Shown: positions 1 through 8,892 of the stretch, piece by piece
Position numbering within the stretch: the stretch's first letter is position 1
How the letters are laid out: each line of letters opens with the position of its first letter
NCBI RefSeq assembly: GCF_018613935.1
Contig: NZ_JAGGPF010000010.1
Coordinates: 248,001-312,000, forward strand
DNA from: Agromyces sp. ISL-38
GTDB lineage: Bacteria; Actinomycetota; Actinomycetes; Actinomycetales; Microbacteriaceae
Length of the DNA stretch: 64,000 nt
Reading direction: 5' to 3'
Program-made: the position numbers and the translations under genes
Notes under the pieces: generated by a model
Told to the model about the DNA's origin: nothing
Seen by the model: only the letters and a program-made list of their open reading frames with translations
Database searches by the model: none

Positions 1-1
1 C

Positions 2-2047
2 CCGTGGGTGCAGGCGTTCCTGCCGCTGGGCTGGATCGACGTCGAGGTCGACGGCGTCTTCGGCGACGGATGCCGCCGCAGTCTCGACCTCACGACGGCG
101 ACCGCCCGGCTCGAGTACGGGCGCGTGCGGCACGAGACCTGGGCGGACTCCGCTGGCGGCGCGATCGTGCATCGAATCGAGTCGGATGCTCCGGTGCGCG
201 TGCGGCTGCGCGTCGGGAGCCTGCTTCGACCGGCCGGGCCGGATACCGCCGTGCCGAACGGCCTCGTCCGTGAACTGCTGCTGCCGATCGACGTGGCCCC
301 GGGGCACGCGACCACGTCGGAACCGGTCCGCTACGGCGAGGGGCGCAACGGCGCGATCGCCGTGCGGTCGGCGGGCGCGGCATCCATCGAGCACGGAATG
401 CTGGTCACCGAGCCCGCACGCACCCACACCTTCGTCATCGGCACCGCGACGGCGCCGTCGATTCCCGGTGAGCCCGAGTCGGATGCCGATGCCCCGACCA
501 GGGCGGTCGCCGCACTGGGTGAGATCGGGGCGGATGCGGCCGCCGAGGCCACCCGGCGATACGAGGCGCACCTCGCCGCACACCGCGAGCTGTACCTGCG
601 CTGCGCAGTGACGCTCCCGTCGGCAGACGATGCGGTCGAGCTCAGCACCGAGGAGCGGATCGCGGCCGCACAGGGGCGCCCCGACCCCGGGCTCGCCGCC
701 CTCCTCTTCCACTACGGCCGCTATCTGCTGCTGTCCTCGTCGCGGCACACCGGGCTGCCGCTCACGCTGCAGGGCCTGTGGAACGCGGAGATTCCGGGCC
801 CGTGGTCGAGCGCGTACACGACGAACATCAATCTGCAGATGGCGTACTGGGCCGCCGAGACGACGGCGCTCAGCGAGTGCCACACCCCGCTGCTGCGTTT
901 CATCCGGCGGCTCGCCGCAGGATCCGGTGCCACTGTCGCGCGCGAACTGCACGGCGCCGACGGCTGGGCGGCGCACCACAACTCCGACGCCTGGGGGCAT
1001 GCGGCACCGGTCGGAGCGGGCCACGGCGATCCGGCCTGGGCGTTCTGGCCGATGGGGGGCGTCTGGCTGAGCCTGCACCTCTGGGAGCGCTACGCGTTCA
1101 CCGGCGACATCGACGAGCTGCGCGCGCAGTCGTGGCCGGTACTCGCCTCGGCCGCGCAGTTCGCGCTGTCGTGGATCCAGGCCGACGGCACACGGACCTA
1201 CACCAGCCCCTCGACCTCGCCCGAGAACCACTTCCTCGCAGACGACGGCACCGTGACCGGCGTCGGCGAGTCCTCGACGATGGACGTCGCGCTGCTCCGT
1301 GCCCTGGCGACGGCCTGCGTGCGGGCGGCGGCCGTGCTCGGCGTCGACGAGTCGTGGATCGCCGAGCTTCTCGCTCTGGTCACCGTGCTCCCCGACTCCG
1401 CGGTGGATGCCGACGGCACCATGCGCGAATGGGACCGGCCCCGAGAGGACACCGAGCCGCATCACCGGCACCTGTCGCACCTGGTCGGCCTGTTCCCTCT
1501 CGCGCAGATCACACCGACTCGCACACCGTCGCTCGCCGCCGCGGCGGCCGCATCGATCCTCTCCCGCGGGCGGGAATCGACCGGCTGGGCGCTGGCCTGG
1601 CGCACCGCGATGTGGGCGCGACTCGGCGACGGCGCACGCGTGCACGAACAGATCACGATGGCACTGCGTCCGGCGCCCGTCGACGGCCACGGGCACCGTG
1701 GCGGCCTGTACGCGAACGGGTTCAGCGCGCACCCGCCGTTCCAGATCGACGGGAACATCGGCCTCACCGCCGGCGTCGCAGAGGCACTGCTGCAATCGCA
1801 CGAAGAGCGGATGCTGTTGTTGCCCGCGCTGCCCCCGCAATGGCCGGCCGGAAGCGTACGCGGATTGCGCGCCAGAGGCGGCGTGACCGTCGACATCGAC
1901 TGGGAGCGCGGCGAGGTCGCGAAAGTGCGGCTTCGCAGCGACCGGCACACCACAATAGAGATGAGCGGGCCCGGTATCGGCATCCGATCCATCGTCCTCA
2001 CCGCAGGACAGCCCGCTCTCATCGAACCAAGGGGGAACCGATGGTGA
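2..2047 (+). CDS. Glycoside hydrolase family 95 (alpha-L-fucosidase), 5' partial
   Basis: Inverting exo-glycosidase expected to remove terminal alpha-1,2-linked L-fucose (some family members prefer L-galactose) from oligosaccharides. The frame is already open at the window start, so the N-terminus lies upstream; about 680 residues are visible. Counting from the codon at position 8, family hallmarks are the TTNINLQM segment (Asn at about 273 and 275), the Glu of SPENHF at about 406, and the Asp of QIDGNIG at about 581; these match the Asn/Asp base pair and Glu acid described for GH95 AfcA. No signal peptide can be judged. The stop overlaps the next gene's ATG, so it is translationally coupled to a LacI regulator. 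Residue placement in the family is from memory; family call is firm. Confidence 0.9.
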   Translation, partial: PWVQAFLPLGWIDVEVDGVFGDGCRRSLDLTTATARLEYGRVRHETWADSAGGAIVHRIESDAPVRVRLRVGSLLRPAGPDTAVPNGLVRELLLPIDVAPGHATTSEPVRYGEGRNGAIAVRSAGAASIEHGMLVTEPARTHTFVIGTATAPSIPGEPESDADAPTRAVAALGEIGADAAAEATRRYEAHLAAHRELYLRCAVTLPSADDAVELSTEERIAAAQGRPDPGLAALLFHYGRYLLLSSSRHTGLPLTLQGLWNAEIPGPWSSAYTTNINLQMAYWAAETTALSECHTPLLRFIRRLAAGSGATVARELHGADGWAAHHNSDAWGHAAPVGAGHGDPAWAFWPMGGVWLSLHLWERYAFTGDIDELRAQSWPVLASAAQFALSWIQADGTRTYTSPSTSPENHFLADDGTVTGVGESSTMDVALLRALATACVRAAAVLGVDESWIAELLALVTVLPDSAVDADGTMREWDRPREDTEPHHRHLSHLVGLFPLAQITPTRTPSLAAAAAASILSRGRESTGWALAWRTAMWARLGDGARVHEQITMALRPAPVDGHGHRGGLYANGFSAHPPFQIDGNIGLTAGVAEALLQSHEERMLLLPALPPQWPAGSVRGLRARGGVTVDIDWERGEVAKVRLRSDRHTTIEMSGPGIGIRSIVLTAGQPALIEPRGNRW

Positions 2048-3045
2048 CCATCGCAGACGTCGCACATGCCGCCGGGGTCTCCATCTCGACCGTCTCATAC
2101 GTGATGAGCGGCAAGAGGACGATCTCGCAGGACACGAAGGAGCGCGTCGAGCGCGCGATCGACGCGCTCGAGTACCGACCGCACGCGAGCGCCCGGTCTC
2201 TCGCGTCGCGATCCACGAACGTGATCGGCCTGCAGGCGCCGCTGCGCTCCGGAGTCGACGTGCACGTCGTCATGGAGATCGTCGCCGGCATCGTGCGCGA
2301 GGCACGGGTGCACCACTACGACATCCTGCTGCTGACCAGCGACGACGCAGAGGGTCTGCACCGGGCGACCGGCGCTTCGATGGTCGATGCGCTCCTGCTG
2401 ATGGATGTCGAGTCCGACGATCCCCGCATCGCCACGCTGCGTGAACTCGCCGCCCCGAGCGTGCTGGTCGGCCTGCCCCGCGGCGCTGAGGAGTTGACCT
2501 GCGTCGACTTCGACTTCGAGGCCGCCGGCCGCCTGGCGGCCGAGCGGCTGATCGCGCTGGGCCACCGCCGGGTGGCCCTGCTCGGCTCGCCGCGCGAGGT
2601 GATCGACCGGCACACCTCCTACGCCGAACGACTCACCCGCGGCTTCCTCGCCGCGTGCGCGGAGCACGACATCCCGGCGACGGTGCATCAGTGCCCCACC
2701 ACGCACGAGTCCGTCCGGGTGCTGAACGCCGTGCTCGTTGAGCACCCCGATGTGACGGGCCTCTTCATCCACAACGAGGGTGCACTGGCCCACGTCGCTG
2801 CGCGCGCCGCGACGGTCGACGGGCTCGAGGCGGTCGCCCTCTGCCCGGCGGACATCGCGCGCACTGTGCCCACCCTGATCGACAGCATCGACCTGCCGGC
2901 GGAGGGGCTCGGAAGGGCCGCAACGCAGGCGATCATCGCTCTGCTCGCCGGTGAGAGCACCCCGAAGGTGCGCCTGCTGCCGGCGGTTCTCGCCTCGTCG
3001 CGCGGCGCGTCCGCGCCCGAGCGGGCGGAGGTCGCCGTCCGATGA
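2041..3045 (+). CDS. LacI-family transcriptional regulator (first copy)
   Basis: 334-residue sugar-responsive repressor of the LacI/GalR family. The N-terminal helix-turn-helix covers about residues 3-22 with recognition segment GVSISTVSYVMSGKR, followed by a hinge helix and a periplasmic-binding-protein-like effector domain. The ATG lies inside the GH95 stop (ATGGTGA) with a GGGGG ribosome site just upstream. Its 3' end overlaps the DUF624 gene by ATGA, so the three genes form one operon. The recognition segment is almost identical to that of the second LacI at 14322, suggesting overlapping operator specificity; the likely targets are the TCGAA/TTCGA palindromes in this locus. The effector is inferred to be a plant-derived sugar. 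Confidence 0.93.
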   Translation: MVTIADVAHAAGVSISTVSYVMSGKRTISQDTKERVERAIDALEYRPHASARSLASRSTNVIGLQAPLRSGVDVHVVMEIVAGIVREARVHHYDILLLTSDDAEGLHRATGASMVDALLLMDVESDDPRIATLRELAAPSVLVGLPRGAEELTCVDFDFEAAGRLAAERLIALGHRRVALLGSPREVIDRHTSYAERLTRGFLAACAEHDIPATVHQCPTTHESVRVLNAVLVEHPDVTGLFIHNEGALAHVAARAATVDGLEAVALCPADIARTVPTLIDSIDLPAEGLGRAATQAIIALLAGESTPKVRLLPAVLASSRGASAPERAEVAVR

Positions 3046-3647
3046 GGATCGACCCGAACAGCCGCTCCGTGCAAGGGCTGTCGACGTTCATCGAGTTCGT
3101 CGCACTGAATCTGATGTACCTCGTCTCGTGCGTTCCGATCGTCACGATCGGCGCCGCGACAAGCGCGCTGTTCGAGGTCACCATCCGCTACTCCGACGAC
3201 GAGACCGGCCGCCCTGTGGCCGACTTCTTCCCCGCGTTCATGCGCAACTTTCGCCGCGGCGCGCTCACCGCCCTCGCCCTGCTGGGGCCCGTCGCGCTGC
3301 TCGCGTTCAGTGCCGTGTTCTGGCTTTCCACGCCGACGTCGCTGGGCACCGCCGCCGGCGTGATCGCCGCACTCGCCGCCGTCTACCTCTTCGCGGCGTT
3401 CCTCTACGCCATGGCACTTGTGGCGACCTTCGACGACGGCATCCGCCGCACCCTGAAGAACGCCCTGCTGCTCGCCGCCGCAGAACCCGTGCGCACGTTC
3501 GGCCTGCTGATGATCCCGGTGGCGCTCGTGTGCATCAGCGTGCTCTTCCCGCCGTTCCTGGTGATCATGGGAACCATCGGCTTCTCGGTCGCCGCCTACG
3601 CCGCCGCCTTCCTGTTCCGCAGCGCCTTCGCACGGCACCGCCCGTAG
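3042..3647 (+). CDS. DUF624 / YesL family membrane protein
   Basis: 201-residue integral membrane protein with about five hydrophobic segments (roughly residues 15-45, 72-93, 101-130, 145-168 and 172-192) and an Arg-rich C-terminus. It matches the DUF624 (YesL-like) family, which is commonly encoded beside Lpl/YtcQ-type sugar ABC importers and LacI-controlled hydrolase genes; its biochemical role is not established. ATGA overlap with the preceding LacI gene shows co-translation. Its product may act with the minus-strand importer encoded just downstream, which lacks its own ATPase gene here. The gene is followed by a bidirectional terminator-like hairpin at 3815-3848. Confidence 0.82.
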   Translation: MRIDPNSRSVQGLSTFIEFVALNLMYLVSCVPIVTIGAATSALFEVTIRYSDDETGRPVADFFPAFMRNFRRGALTALALLGPVALLAFSAVFWLSTPTSLGTAAGVIAALAAVYLFAAFLYAMALVATFDDGIRRTLKNALLLAAAEPVRTFGLLMIPVALVCISVLFPPFLVIMGTIGFSVAAYAAAFLFRSAFARHRP

Positions 3648-3814
3648 CATCCGAGAGATCCCGTAGCTTTCGGCGACCGGCTCTGCGGCACGCCGCTGGG
3701 TCCACGGCACGCAGTACCGGCTTCCCTGCCGATCGCATGATCGGCTGTCGCACCCGCCGTCTTGGGCCGAAGAGGTCAGTCGCGCTGCACGCCAGCGACA
3801 TTCACCTCACACGC

Positions 3815-3848
3815 AGAACACCCCCGGACAGATGCCCGGGGGTGTTCT
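3815..3848. terminator. Bidirectional terminator-like hairpin
   Basis: A 13-bp perfect stem, AGAACACCCCCGG paired with CCGGGGGTGTTCT, closes an 8-nt loop. It sits between the convergent DUF624 gene and the first solute-binding protein gene. A sister hairpin with the same arms is at 6127-6162, at the end of the second copy of the duplicated importer operon. Confidence 0.75.
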
Positions 3849-3862
3849 CCTTCACGCGTGGA

Positions 3863-5614
3863 TCAGCCGAATTCCTTGGCCACCTTGTCGCGCTCCTCGT
3901 TGCGCTTCTTGGCGCGCTCCAGGTCGACCTCGAGGACCTTGTCGTACCCCAGCCCCTTCGCCTCTGCCTGCATGTCGGCCTTCAGCTGGTCGAACTCGGC
4001 GTCGCTTCCGGCGAACACCATCTTCCACGAATACTGGACGATCACCGGCTCGACCTGCTTGCGCAATGTCTGGATCTCCGAGGAGTCCGTCGGCGTGGTG
4101 TAGCTGGCGCCGGTCGCGACGAGCAGCTGATCGTTGTCCTTCAGGTAGTCCATCGTGGTCGGAGCGTCGCCCATCTTGGCTTTCCAGTCCTCCGAGAGCG
4201 GCGTCTTCACGAGTTCCTGGTACGACGGCCAGGACTTGTAGCTGAACGGGAGGCCGGTCGCCTCGTCGATGTCGGCCGGAAGCACCATGGAGACGTTCAG
4301 GGCTGAACCGCCGTCGATGTAGCTGCCACCGCCCCACTCGGCCGGAACCTCGGCCTCGCCGCCGATGAAGGCCTGCTTGCCGAGCTCGGTCAGTACGGGC
4401 TGCCCGGAGTCGTCGAGATCCCAGGTGAGGCCCTTCGGCCCCGCAGCGCCCATGGTCTGGCTGTTGTTGGCGTAGGTGCCCTCTGGCGAGTACAGCCAGT
4501 CGATGAAGGCGGCGACGCGCTCCGGGTCCTTCGCCTTCGAGCCGATCGAGGCGGTCTGCCCGGCGCCGTACACCTCGGCACCGAACGCGAGCACGTCCAT
4601 GTCCTCGAGCGGGGCGATCTGGAAGCCCTTCCCTGCCTGGGTGTTGGAGTCGGTGTTGTACGCGGCCTGGCCGAGCCACGGCCACCAGGAGAACAGCACC
4701 TGCCCGTTCTGGAACTTCGAGAACATGGTGTCGTAGTTCTGCGTCGTCGACTCGGGGTCGATGAGTCCGAGCTTGTTGGCCTCGTGGTAGAACTTCAGCG
4801 TGCGCAGGTACTCGCTGTCATCGTCGAGGAGGGCGTGGTAGTCCGAGCCGTCCGGCTTCGCCACAGCGAAGCCCATCTCCTCGTAGCCGTAGAACGCGGG
4901 CGGCTGCTTCGCCGTGACGATCCCGCTGCCGTCCCAGTCCTTGAACAGGGAGAGGGCGTACACCTTGGCGCCGTTGGGGGCGGTGGGCTCGAGGTCCTGC
5001 ATGCCCTTCAGCACCGGAAGGAGATCCTCGAGAGTGTTCAGCTCCGGGTAGCCGAGCTGCTTGTAGAGGTCCCAGCGAACGTACGGCCCGAAGGTCGGGT
5101 CGATGCCTTCCGAGGGCTCGGTCGGCTTGATCGACGACACCTGCGTCGGGAAGGCGAACACGCCGTCCTTGCCGTCGTTGAGATGCGTGACCGCGGTGTC
5201 GAACTTCTCGACGTTCTCCATCGCCGGGTAGAACGGCGCGCTGTCGAGCACCAGGCCGCCCTGGATGAGCTCGTCGAGCTTCTTCCCCTTGCCGACGAAG
5301 ATGAGGTCGCCGAGATTGCCGGCCGAGACGCGGGTGTTGTAAAGGGTGTCGCCGCCGCCGGCGACGTTCGGGGCGATGATGTTCAGCTTCATGTTGAACT
5401 TCTTCTTCACGAGATCGGCGAACCAACCCTCCTGAACGCCCATGTAGTTCGCGACCTCGTCGAAGACGTCGATCGTGATCTCCTCGTCCCACTTGTCGGG
5501 GAACTCGGAGATGGCGGCGCGTTCGCCCTCTGGGGCGCCGCCGATGCACGAGGTCAGCAGGCCGACCATCGCCAGAGCGGACGCCACGGCGACCGCTTTC
5601 TTTGGGAGCTTCAT
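3863..5614 (-). CDS. Extracellular solute-binding lipoprotein, Lpl/CUT1 type (copy A)
   Basis: 583-residue substrate-binding component of a carbohydrate ABC importer, of the long (about 550-580 residue) LplA-like type. The signal peptide ends in a lipobox LTSC with the lipidated Cys at residue 23, so it is tethered outside the membrane. The ATG at 5614 is preceded by AGGAAAG; an in-frame extension to 5683 is leftover permease sequence and not part of the protein. By hand alignment it differs from copy B (6176-7927) at roughly 80 positions, about 86% identity, with changes enriched in the middle third and the C-terminal tail. Its own permeases have been deleted, so it probably feeds the permeases of copy B or is an orphan binding protein. 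Confidence 0.93.
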   Translation of the reverse strand: MKLPKKAVAVASALAMVGLLTSCIGGAPEGERAAISEFPDKWDEEITIDVFDEVANYMGVQEGWFADLVKKKFNMKLNIIAPNVAGGGDTLYNTRVSAGNLGDLIFVGKGKKLDELIQGGLVLDSAPFYPAMENVEKFDTAVTHLNDGKDGVFAFPTQVSSIKPTEPSEGIDPTFGPYVRWDLYKQLGYPELNTLEDLLPVLKGMQDLEPTAPNGAKVYALSLFKDWDGSGIVTAKQPPAFYGYEEMGFAVAKPDGSDYHALLDDDSEYLRTLKFYHEANKLGLIDPESTTQNYDTMFSKFQNGQVLFSWWPWLGQAAYNTDSNTQAGKGFQIAPLEDMDVLAFGAEVYGAGQTASIGSKAKDPERVAAFIDWLYSPEGTYANNSQTMGAAGPKGLTWDLDDSGQPVLTELGKQAFIGGEAEVPAEWGGGSYIDGGSALNVSMVLPADIDEATGLPFSYKSWPSYQELVKTPLSEDWKAKMGDAPTTMDYLKDNDQLLVATGASYTTPTDSSEIQTLRKQVEPVIVQYSWKMVFAGSDAEFDQLKADMQAEAKGLGYDKVLEVDLERAKKRNEERDKVAKEFG

Positions 5615-5645
5615 TGCTTTCCTTTCAGATTGTGCCCGGAGGCGG

Positions 5646-5844
5646 TCAGCTCTTGACCCGCGTCGAGGCATGATGCCCTTCACGAAGAAGCGCTGGAACA
5701 GGGGATAGATGAGATGACCGGCAGCAGATTCTGCAGGTGTACAGACCCTGATCGGTCACGTAGATCACGGTGTACGTCTTCACCAGGATGATGAAGAACG
5801 GCTGCACGATGAACGGCAGGACGTGCACCACCGGGATGAGTCCG
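5646..5844 (-). pseudogene. Remnant of LplC-type ABC permease gene (internally deleted)
   Basis: Collinear fragments of the permease gene at 7959-8879 survive here with the middle removed. The 3' end (about 5646-5715) matches 7959-8035; the next block (about 5720-5775) matches 8176-8225 (VTDQ.LYT codons); the next (about 5776-5825) matches 8379-8430 (PFIVQPFFIILVKTY); a last block near 5830-5844 matches 8479-8492. Then the sequence jumps to the operon leader at 9918. No frame spans it. The upstream permease gene (LplB type) is completely missing. It lies between the promoter and the intact copy A binding-protein gene, so it now serves as 5' untranslated sequence. Confidence 0.85.
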
Positions 5845-5916
5845 GGTATTCATGCGCCCACTCATGTCACTCCTTTGTGATGATGTGCAGTTCGAATTTG
5901 TTCGGTGGTGCAACAA

Positions 5917-5959
5917 TCGAACCGCTTCGACGATATCCAGTCTGAGCCGGATTCGTCAA
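5917..5959 (-). promoter_or_regulatory. Promoter with LacI-type operator for solute-binding protein copy A
   Basis: The palindrome TCGAACCGCTTCGA (5917-5930) is the same 14-mer as at 9992-10005. Upstream on the minus strand is a -35-like TTGACG (5959-5954); a degenerate -10 (TATCGT or ATATCG) lies 17-18 bp on, overlapping the operator. A start ATG with AAGGAG (5865) is retained, but the frame runs into the permease scar. The promoter is inferred by homology with the copy B promoter. Confidence 0.55.
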
Positions 5960-6126
5960 ACCTTTGTCGATAACGCCTCCATAACGTTGGGCGCGCTCTC
6001 ACCATTGCCGGTCGAGGCACGGTGTTCGGCTCCCGACCCATCGCATGCTCTGCAGCCTCATCCGCCGTCCTGGGCCGCAGGACATCCGTCGGCCGTGAAG
6101 CGACACCAAAGGCAGCGCCTCGCACG

Positions 6127-6162
6127 CAGAACACCCCCGGACGCACGTCCGGGGGTGTTCTG
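6127..6162. terminator. Terminator-like hairpin after importer copy B
   Basis: A 16-bp perfect stem (arms 6127-6142 and 6147-6162) with a GCAC loop, containing GAACACCCCCGG and its complement. It lies just 3' of the copy B binding-protein gene on the minus strand and matches the hairpin at 3815-3848. Confidence 0.78.
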
Positions 6163-6175
6163 CTTCACGCGAAGA

Positions 6176-7927
6176 TCAGCCGAGTTTCTCGGCCACCTCC
6201 TCGCGCGCCTCGTTCTGCGCCTTGGCGGTCTCCATGTCGAACTCGAGCACCTTGTCGTACCCCAGCCCCTTCGCCTCTTCCTGCAGGTCGGCTCTCAGCG
6301 TGTCGAACTCCGCCTCACTGCCGGCGAAGGACATCTTCCACGAGTACTGGACAATCACGGCCTTGACCTGGTTGCGCAGCGTCTCGATCTCCGACGGGTC
6401 GGCCGGCGGCGTGTAGCTGGCACCGGGCGCGACGAGCAGCTGGTCGTTGTCCTTCAGGTAGTCCATCGTGGTCGGCGCGTCGCCCATCTTGGCCTTCCAG
6501 TCCTCCGAGAGCGGCGTCTTCACGAGTTCCTGGTACGACGGCCAGGACTTGTAGCTGAACGGCAGGCCGGTCTCCTTGTCGACGTCGGCCGGAAGGACAG
6601 CCGACACGTTCAGCGTCGATCCGCCGTCGATGTAGCTGCCGCCACCCCACTCGGCCGGAACCTCGGCCTCGCCGCCGATGAAGGCCTGCTTGCCGAGCTC
6701 GGTCAGCGCCGGCTGGCCGGAGTCGTCGAGATCCCAGGTGAGACCCTGCGGACCGGCGGCGCCCATGGTCTGGCTGTTGTTGACGTAGGTGCCCTCCGGC
6801 GAGTACAGCCAATCGATGAAGGCGGCGATGCGTTCCGGGTCCTTCGCCTTCGAGCCGATCGTGATGACCGGCCCTGCGCCGTACGCCTCCGCACCGTAGG
6901 AGAACACCGTCATGTCCTTGAGCGGAGCAAGCTCGAAGCCCTTGCCCGCCGCGGTGTTCGCGTCGGTGTTGTATGCGGCCTGGCCGAGCCACGGCCACCA
7001 GGAGAACAGCACCTGCCCGTTCTGCACCTTCGACCACATGGTGTCGTAGTTCTGCGTCGTCGACTCTGGGTCCACCAGTCCGAGCTGGTTGGCCTCGTGG
7101 TAGAACTTCAGCGTGCGCAGGTACTCGCCGTCGTCGTCGAGGAGGCCCTGATAGTCCGAGCCGTCCGCCTTCGCCAGCACGAAGCCGCGCTCGTCGTAGC
7201 CGTAGAACGTGGTCGGCTGCTTCGCCGTGACCATCATGTTGCCGTCCCAGTCCTTGAACAGGGAGATGGCGTACACCTTCGCGCCGTTGGGGGCGGTGGG
7301 CTCGAGGTCCTGCATGTCCTTCAGCACCGGAAGGAGGTCCTCGAGGGTGTTCAGTTCCGGGTAGCCGAGTTGCTTGTAGAGGTCCCAGCGAACGTACGGC
7401 CCGAAGGTCGGGTCGATGCCTTCCGAGGGCTCGGTCGGCTTGATCGACGACACCGACGTCGGGAAGGCGTACACGCCGTCTTTGCCGTCGTTGAGATGCG
7501 TGACGGCGGTGTCGAACTTCTCGACGTTCTCCATCGCCGGGTAGTACGGCGAACTGTCAGACACCAGTCCCCCTTTGACGAGCTCGTCGAGCTTCTTCCC
7601 CTTGCCGACGACGATGAGGTCGCCGAGGTTGCCGGCCGAGACGCGGGTGTTGTAGAGGGTGTCGCCGCCGCCGGCGACGTTCGGGGCGATGATGTTCAGC
7701 TTCATGTTGAACTTCTTCTTCACGACGTCGGCGAACCAGCCCTCCTGAACGCCCATGTAGTTCGCGAGTTCGTCGAAGACGTCGATCGTGATCTCGTCGT
7801 CCCACTTGTCGGGGAACTCGGTGATGGCGGCGCGTTCGGCCTCTGGGGCGCCGCCGATGCACGAGGTCAGCAGGCCGACCATCGCCAGAGCGGACGCCAC
7901 GGCGACCGCCTTCTTAGGGAGCTTCAT
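6176..7927 (-). CDS. Extracellular solute-binding lipoprotein, Lpl/CUT1 type (copy B)
   Basis: 583-residue lipidated substrate-binding protein (lipobox LTSC, Cys23) and last gene of the importer operon. Start ATG at 7927 has the ribosome site AGGAAAG; 31 nt separate it from the LplC-type permease stop. Residues 1-200 are nearly identical to copy A, whereas residues about 225-370 carry many substitutions, for example in the stretch following KDWDG and around the YGAG motif, the sort of region that lines the ligand cleft in this fold. The family usually binds oligosaccharides or uronic-acid-containing sugars; the exact ligand cannot be read from sequence, but the surrounding hydrolases point to hemicellulose fragments. 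Confidence 0.94.
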   Translation of the reverse strand: MKLPKKAVAVASALAMVGLLTSCIGGAPEAERAAITEFPDKWDDEITIDVFDELANYMGVQEGWFADVVKKKFNMKLNIIAPNVAGGGDTLYNTRVSAGNLGDLIVVGKGKKLDELVKGGLVSDSSPYYPAMENVEKFDTAVTHLNDGKDGVYAFPTSVSSIKPTEPSEGIDPTFGPYVRWDLYKQLGYPELNTLEDLLPVLKDMQDLEPTAPNGAKVYAISLFKDWDGNMMVTAKQPTTFYGYDERGFVLAKADGSDYQGLLDDDGEYLRTLKFYHEANQLGLVDPESTTQNYDTMWSKVQNGQVLFSWWPWLGQAAYNTDANTAAGKGFELAPLKDMTVFSYGAEAYGAGPVITIGSKAKDPERIAAFIDWLYSPEGTYVNNSQTMGAAGPQGLTWDLDDSGQPALTELGKQAFIGGEAEVPAEWGGGSYIDGGSTLNVSAVLPADVDKETGLPFSYKSWPSYQELVKTPLSEDWKAKMGDAPTTMDYLKDNDQLLVAPGASYTPPADPSEIETLRNQVKAVIVQYSWKMSFAGSEAEFDTLRADLQEEAKGLGYDKVLEFDMETAKAQNEAREEVAEKLG

Positions 7928-7958
7928 TGCTTTCCTTTCAGATTGTGCCCGAAGGCGG

Positions 7959-8879
7959 TCAGCCCTTGACCGCGCCGAGCATGATGCCCTTCACGAAGAA
8001 GCGCTGGAACAGGGGATAGATGAAGATGATCGGCAGCACGACGAGCACCGACACGGTCATCCGGATCGACGTCGGCGTCTGGGTGGTCGCCGCAGTGATG
8101 ATGCCGGAGAGGTTGCCGCCGGAGTTCTGCGCGGCCTGGGCCAGGCTGTTGGCCTGGTTGATGAACATGTAGAGCAGGTACTGCAGGGTGTACAGACTCT
8201 GGTCGGTCACATAGATCAAGGTGTCCTGGAAGGAGTTCCACTGGGCGACCGCCGAGAAGATGGCCACCGTCGCGAGGATCGGCGTCATGTTCGGCAGGAA
8301 GATGCGGAAGAAGATCTGCAGGATGTTCGCGCCGTCCATCTCGGCGGCCTCCTGAAGCGACTCCGGCATGGCCTCGACGTACGTCTTCACCAGGATGATG
8401 AAGAACGGCTGCACGATGAACGGCACGACGTACACCCAGAAGTTGTTGGTGAGGCCGAGGGTCTTCATCACGATGAACACCGGGATGAGTCCGGCGCTGA
8501 AGTACATGGTGATGATGACGAACCGGTACCAGAACTGCCGGCCCCACATCTTGCTCTGAGAGAACATGAAGCCGAGGAAGGCGGAGGCGAGCACGGCGGC
8601 CAGGGTGCCGATCGCGGTGCGAGCGATGCTGACGATGGCCGCCATGGGCAGGCCGTTCAGCTGCAGCACCTGCGCGTAGTTCTCGAGGTGGACGTCGACC
8701 GGCAACCAGCGCACCTGCCCGAGGGCGGAGACGTCGTTGGCGCTGATCGAGTTGATGATGAGGAAGTAGAACGGGTAGGCGCACAGGAACGCAAGCGCGA
8801 TGAACACCGAGTAGTTCGTTATCGCGAAGATGATGTCGCCGCCACCGCGCCGGCGTACCCCGAAGGTCGTGTTGCTCAT
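7959..8879 (-). CDS. Carbohydrate ABC transporter permease, LplC/YtcP type
   Basis: 306-residue inner-membrane permease, one half of the channel of a CUT1 sugar importer. Six hydrophobic segments are visible, and the cytoplasmic EAA loop reads EAAEMDGANILQIFFRIFLP, the contact for the ATPase. I chose the ATG at 8879 because GAGAAGGAG lies at proper distance upstream; the longer frame to 8912 would overlap the upstream permease. It follows the LplB-type permease by 13 nt. No ATPase gene is in the window, consistent with use of a shared MsiK-type ATPase as in other actinobacteria (inference). A deleted relic of this gene is at 5646-5844. Confidence 0.93.
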   Translation of the reverse strand: MSNTTFGVRRRGGGDIIFAITNYSVFIALAFLCAYPFYFLIINSISANDVSALGQVRWLPVDVHLENYAQVLQLNGLPMAAIVSIARTAIGTLAAVLASAFLGFMFSQSKMWGRQFWYRFVIITMYFSAGLIPVFIVMKTLGLTNNFWVYVVPFIVQPFFIILVKTYVEAMPESLQEAAEMDGANILQIFFRIFLPNMTPILATVAIFSAVAQWNSFQDTLIYVTDQSLYTLQYLLYMFINQANSLAQAAQNSGGNLSGIITAATTQTPTSIRMTVSVLVVLPIIFIYPLFQRFFVKGIMLGAVKG

Positions 8880-8892
8880 GGGTGTCTCCTTC

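Larger units (their letters stand above)
3809..6000 (-). repeat. Degenerate segmental duplicate of the importer operon at 6121-10090
   Basis: Reading the minus strand, this segment repeats the order of 10090-6121: operator/promoter, leader-ORF start, permease material, solute-binding protein gene, terminator hairpin. The copy at 6121-10090 is complete (about 4.0 kb); this copy is about 2.2 kb because nearly both permease genes are lost. Sequence identity is obvious by eye over the binding-protein gene, the 30 bp before it, the promoter/operator stretch 5850-5985 and the terminator. The stretch 6001-6126 beyond it is spacer in which I see no gene or structure. Confidence 0.85.

Noticed and set aside
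5615..5683. N-terminal extension of binding protein A to 5683
   Set aside because: The extension is leftover permease 3' sequence; the paralogue and lipobox position fix the start at 5614.
5852..7969. A 705-codon plus-strand frame opposite binding protein B
   Set aside because: The minus strand carries a lipoprotein with signal, ribosome site and paralogue; the plus frame is its shadow, and a like shadow exists opposite copy A.
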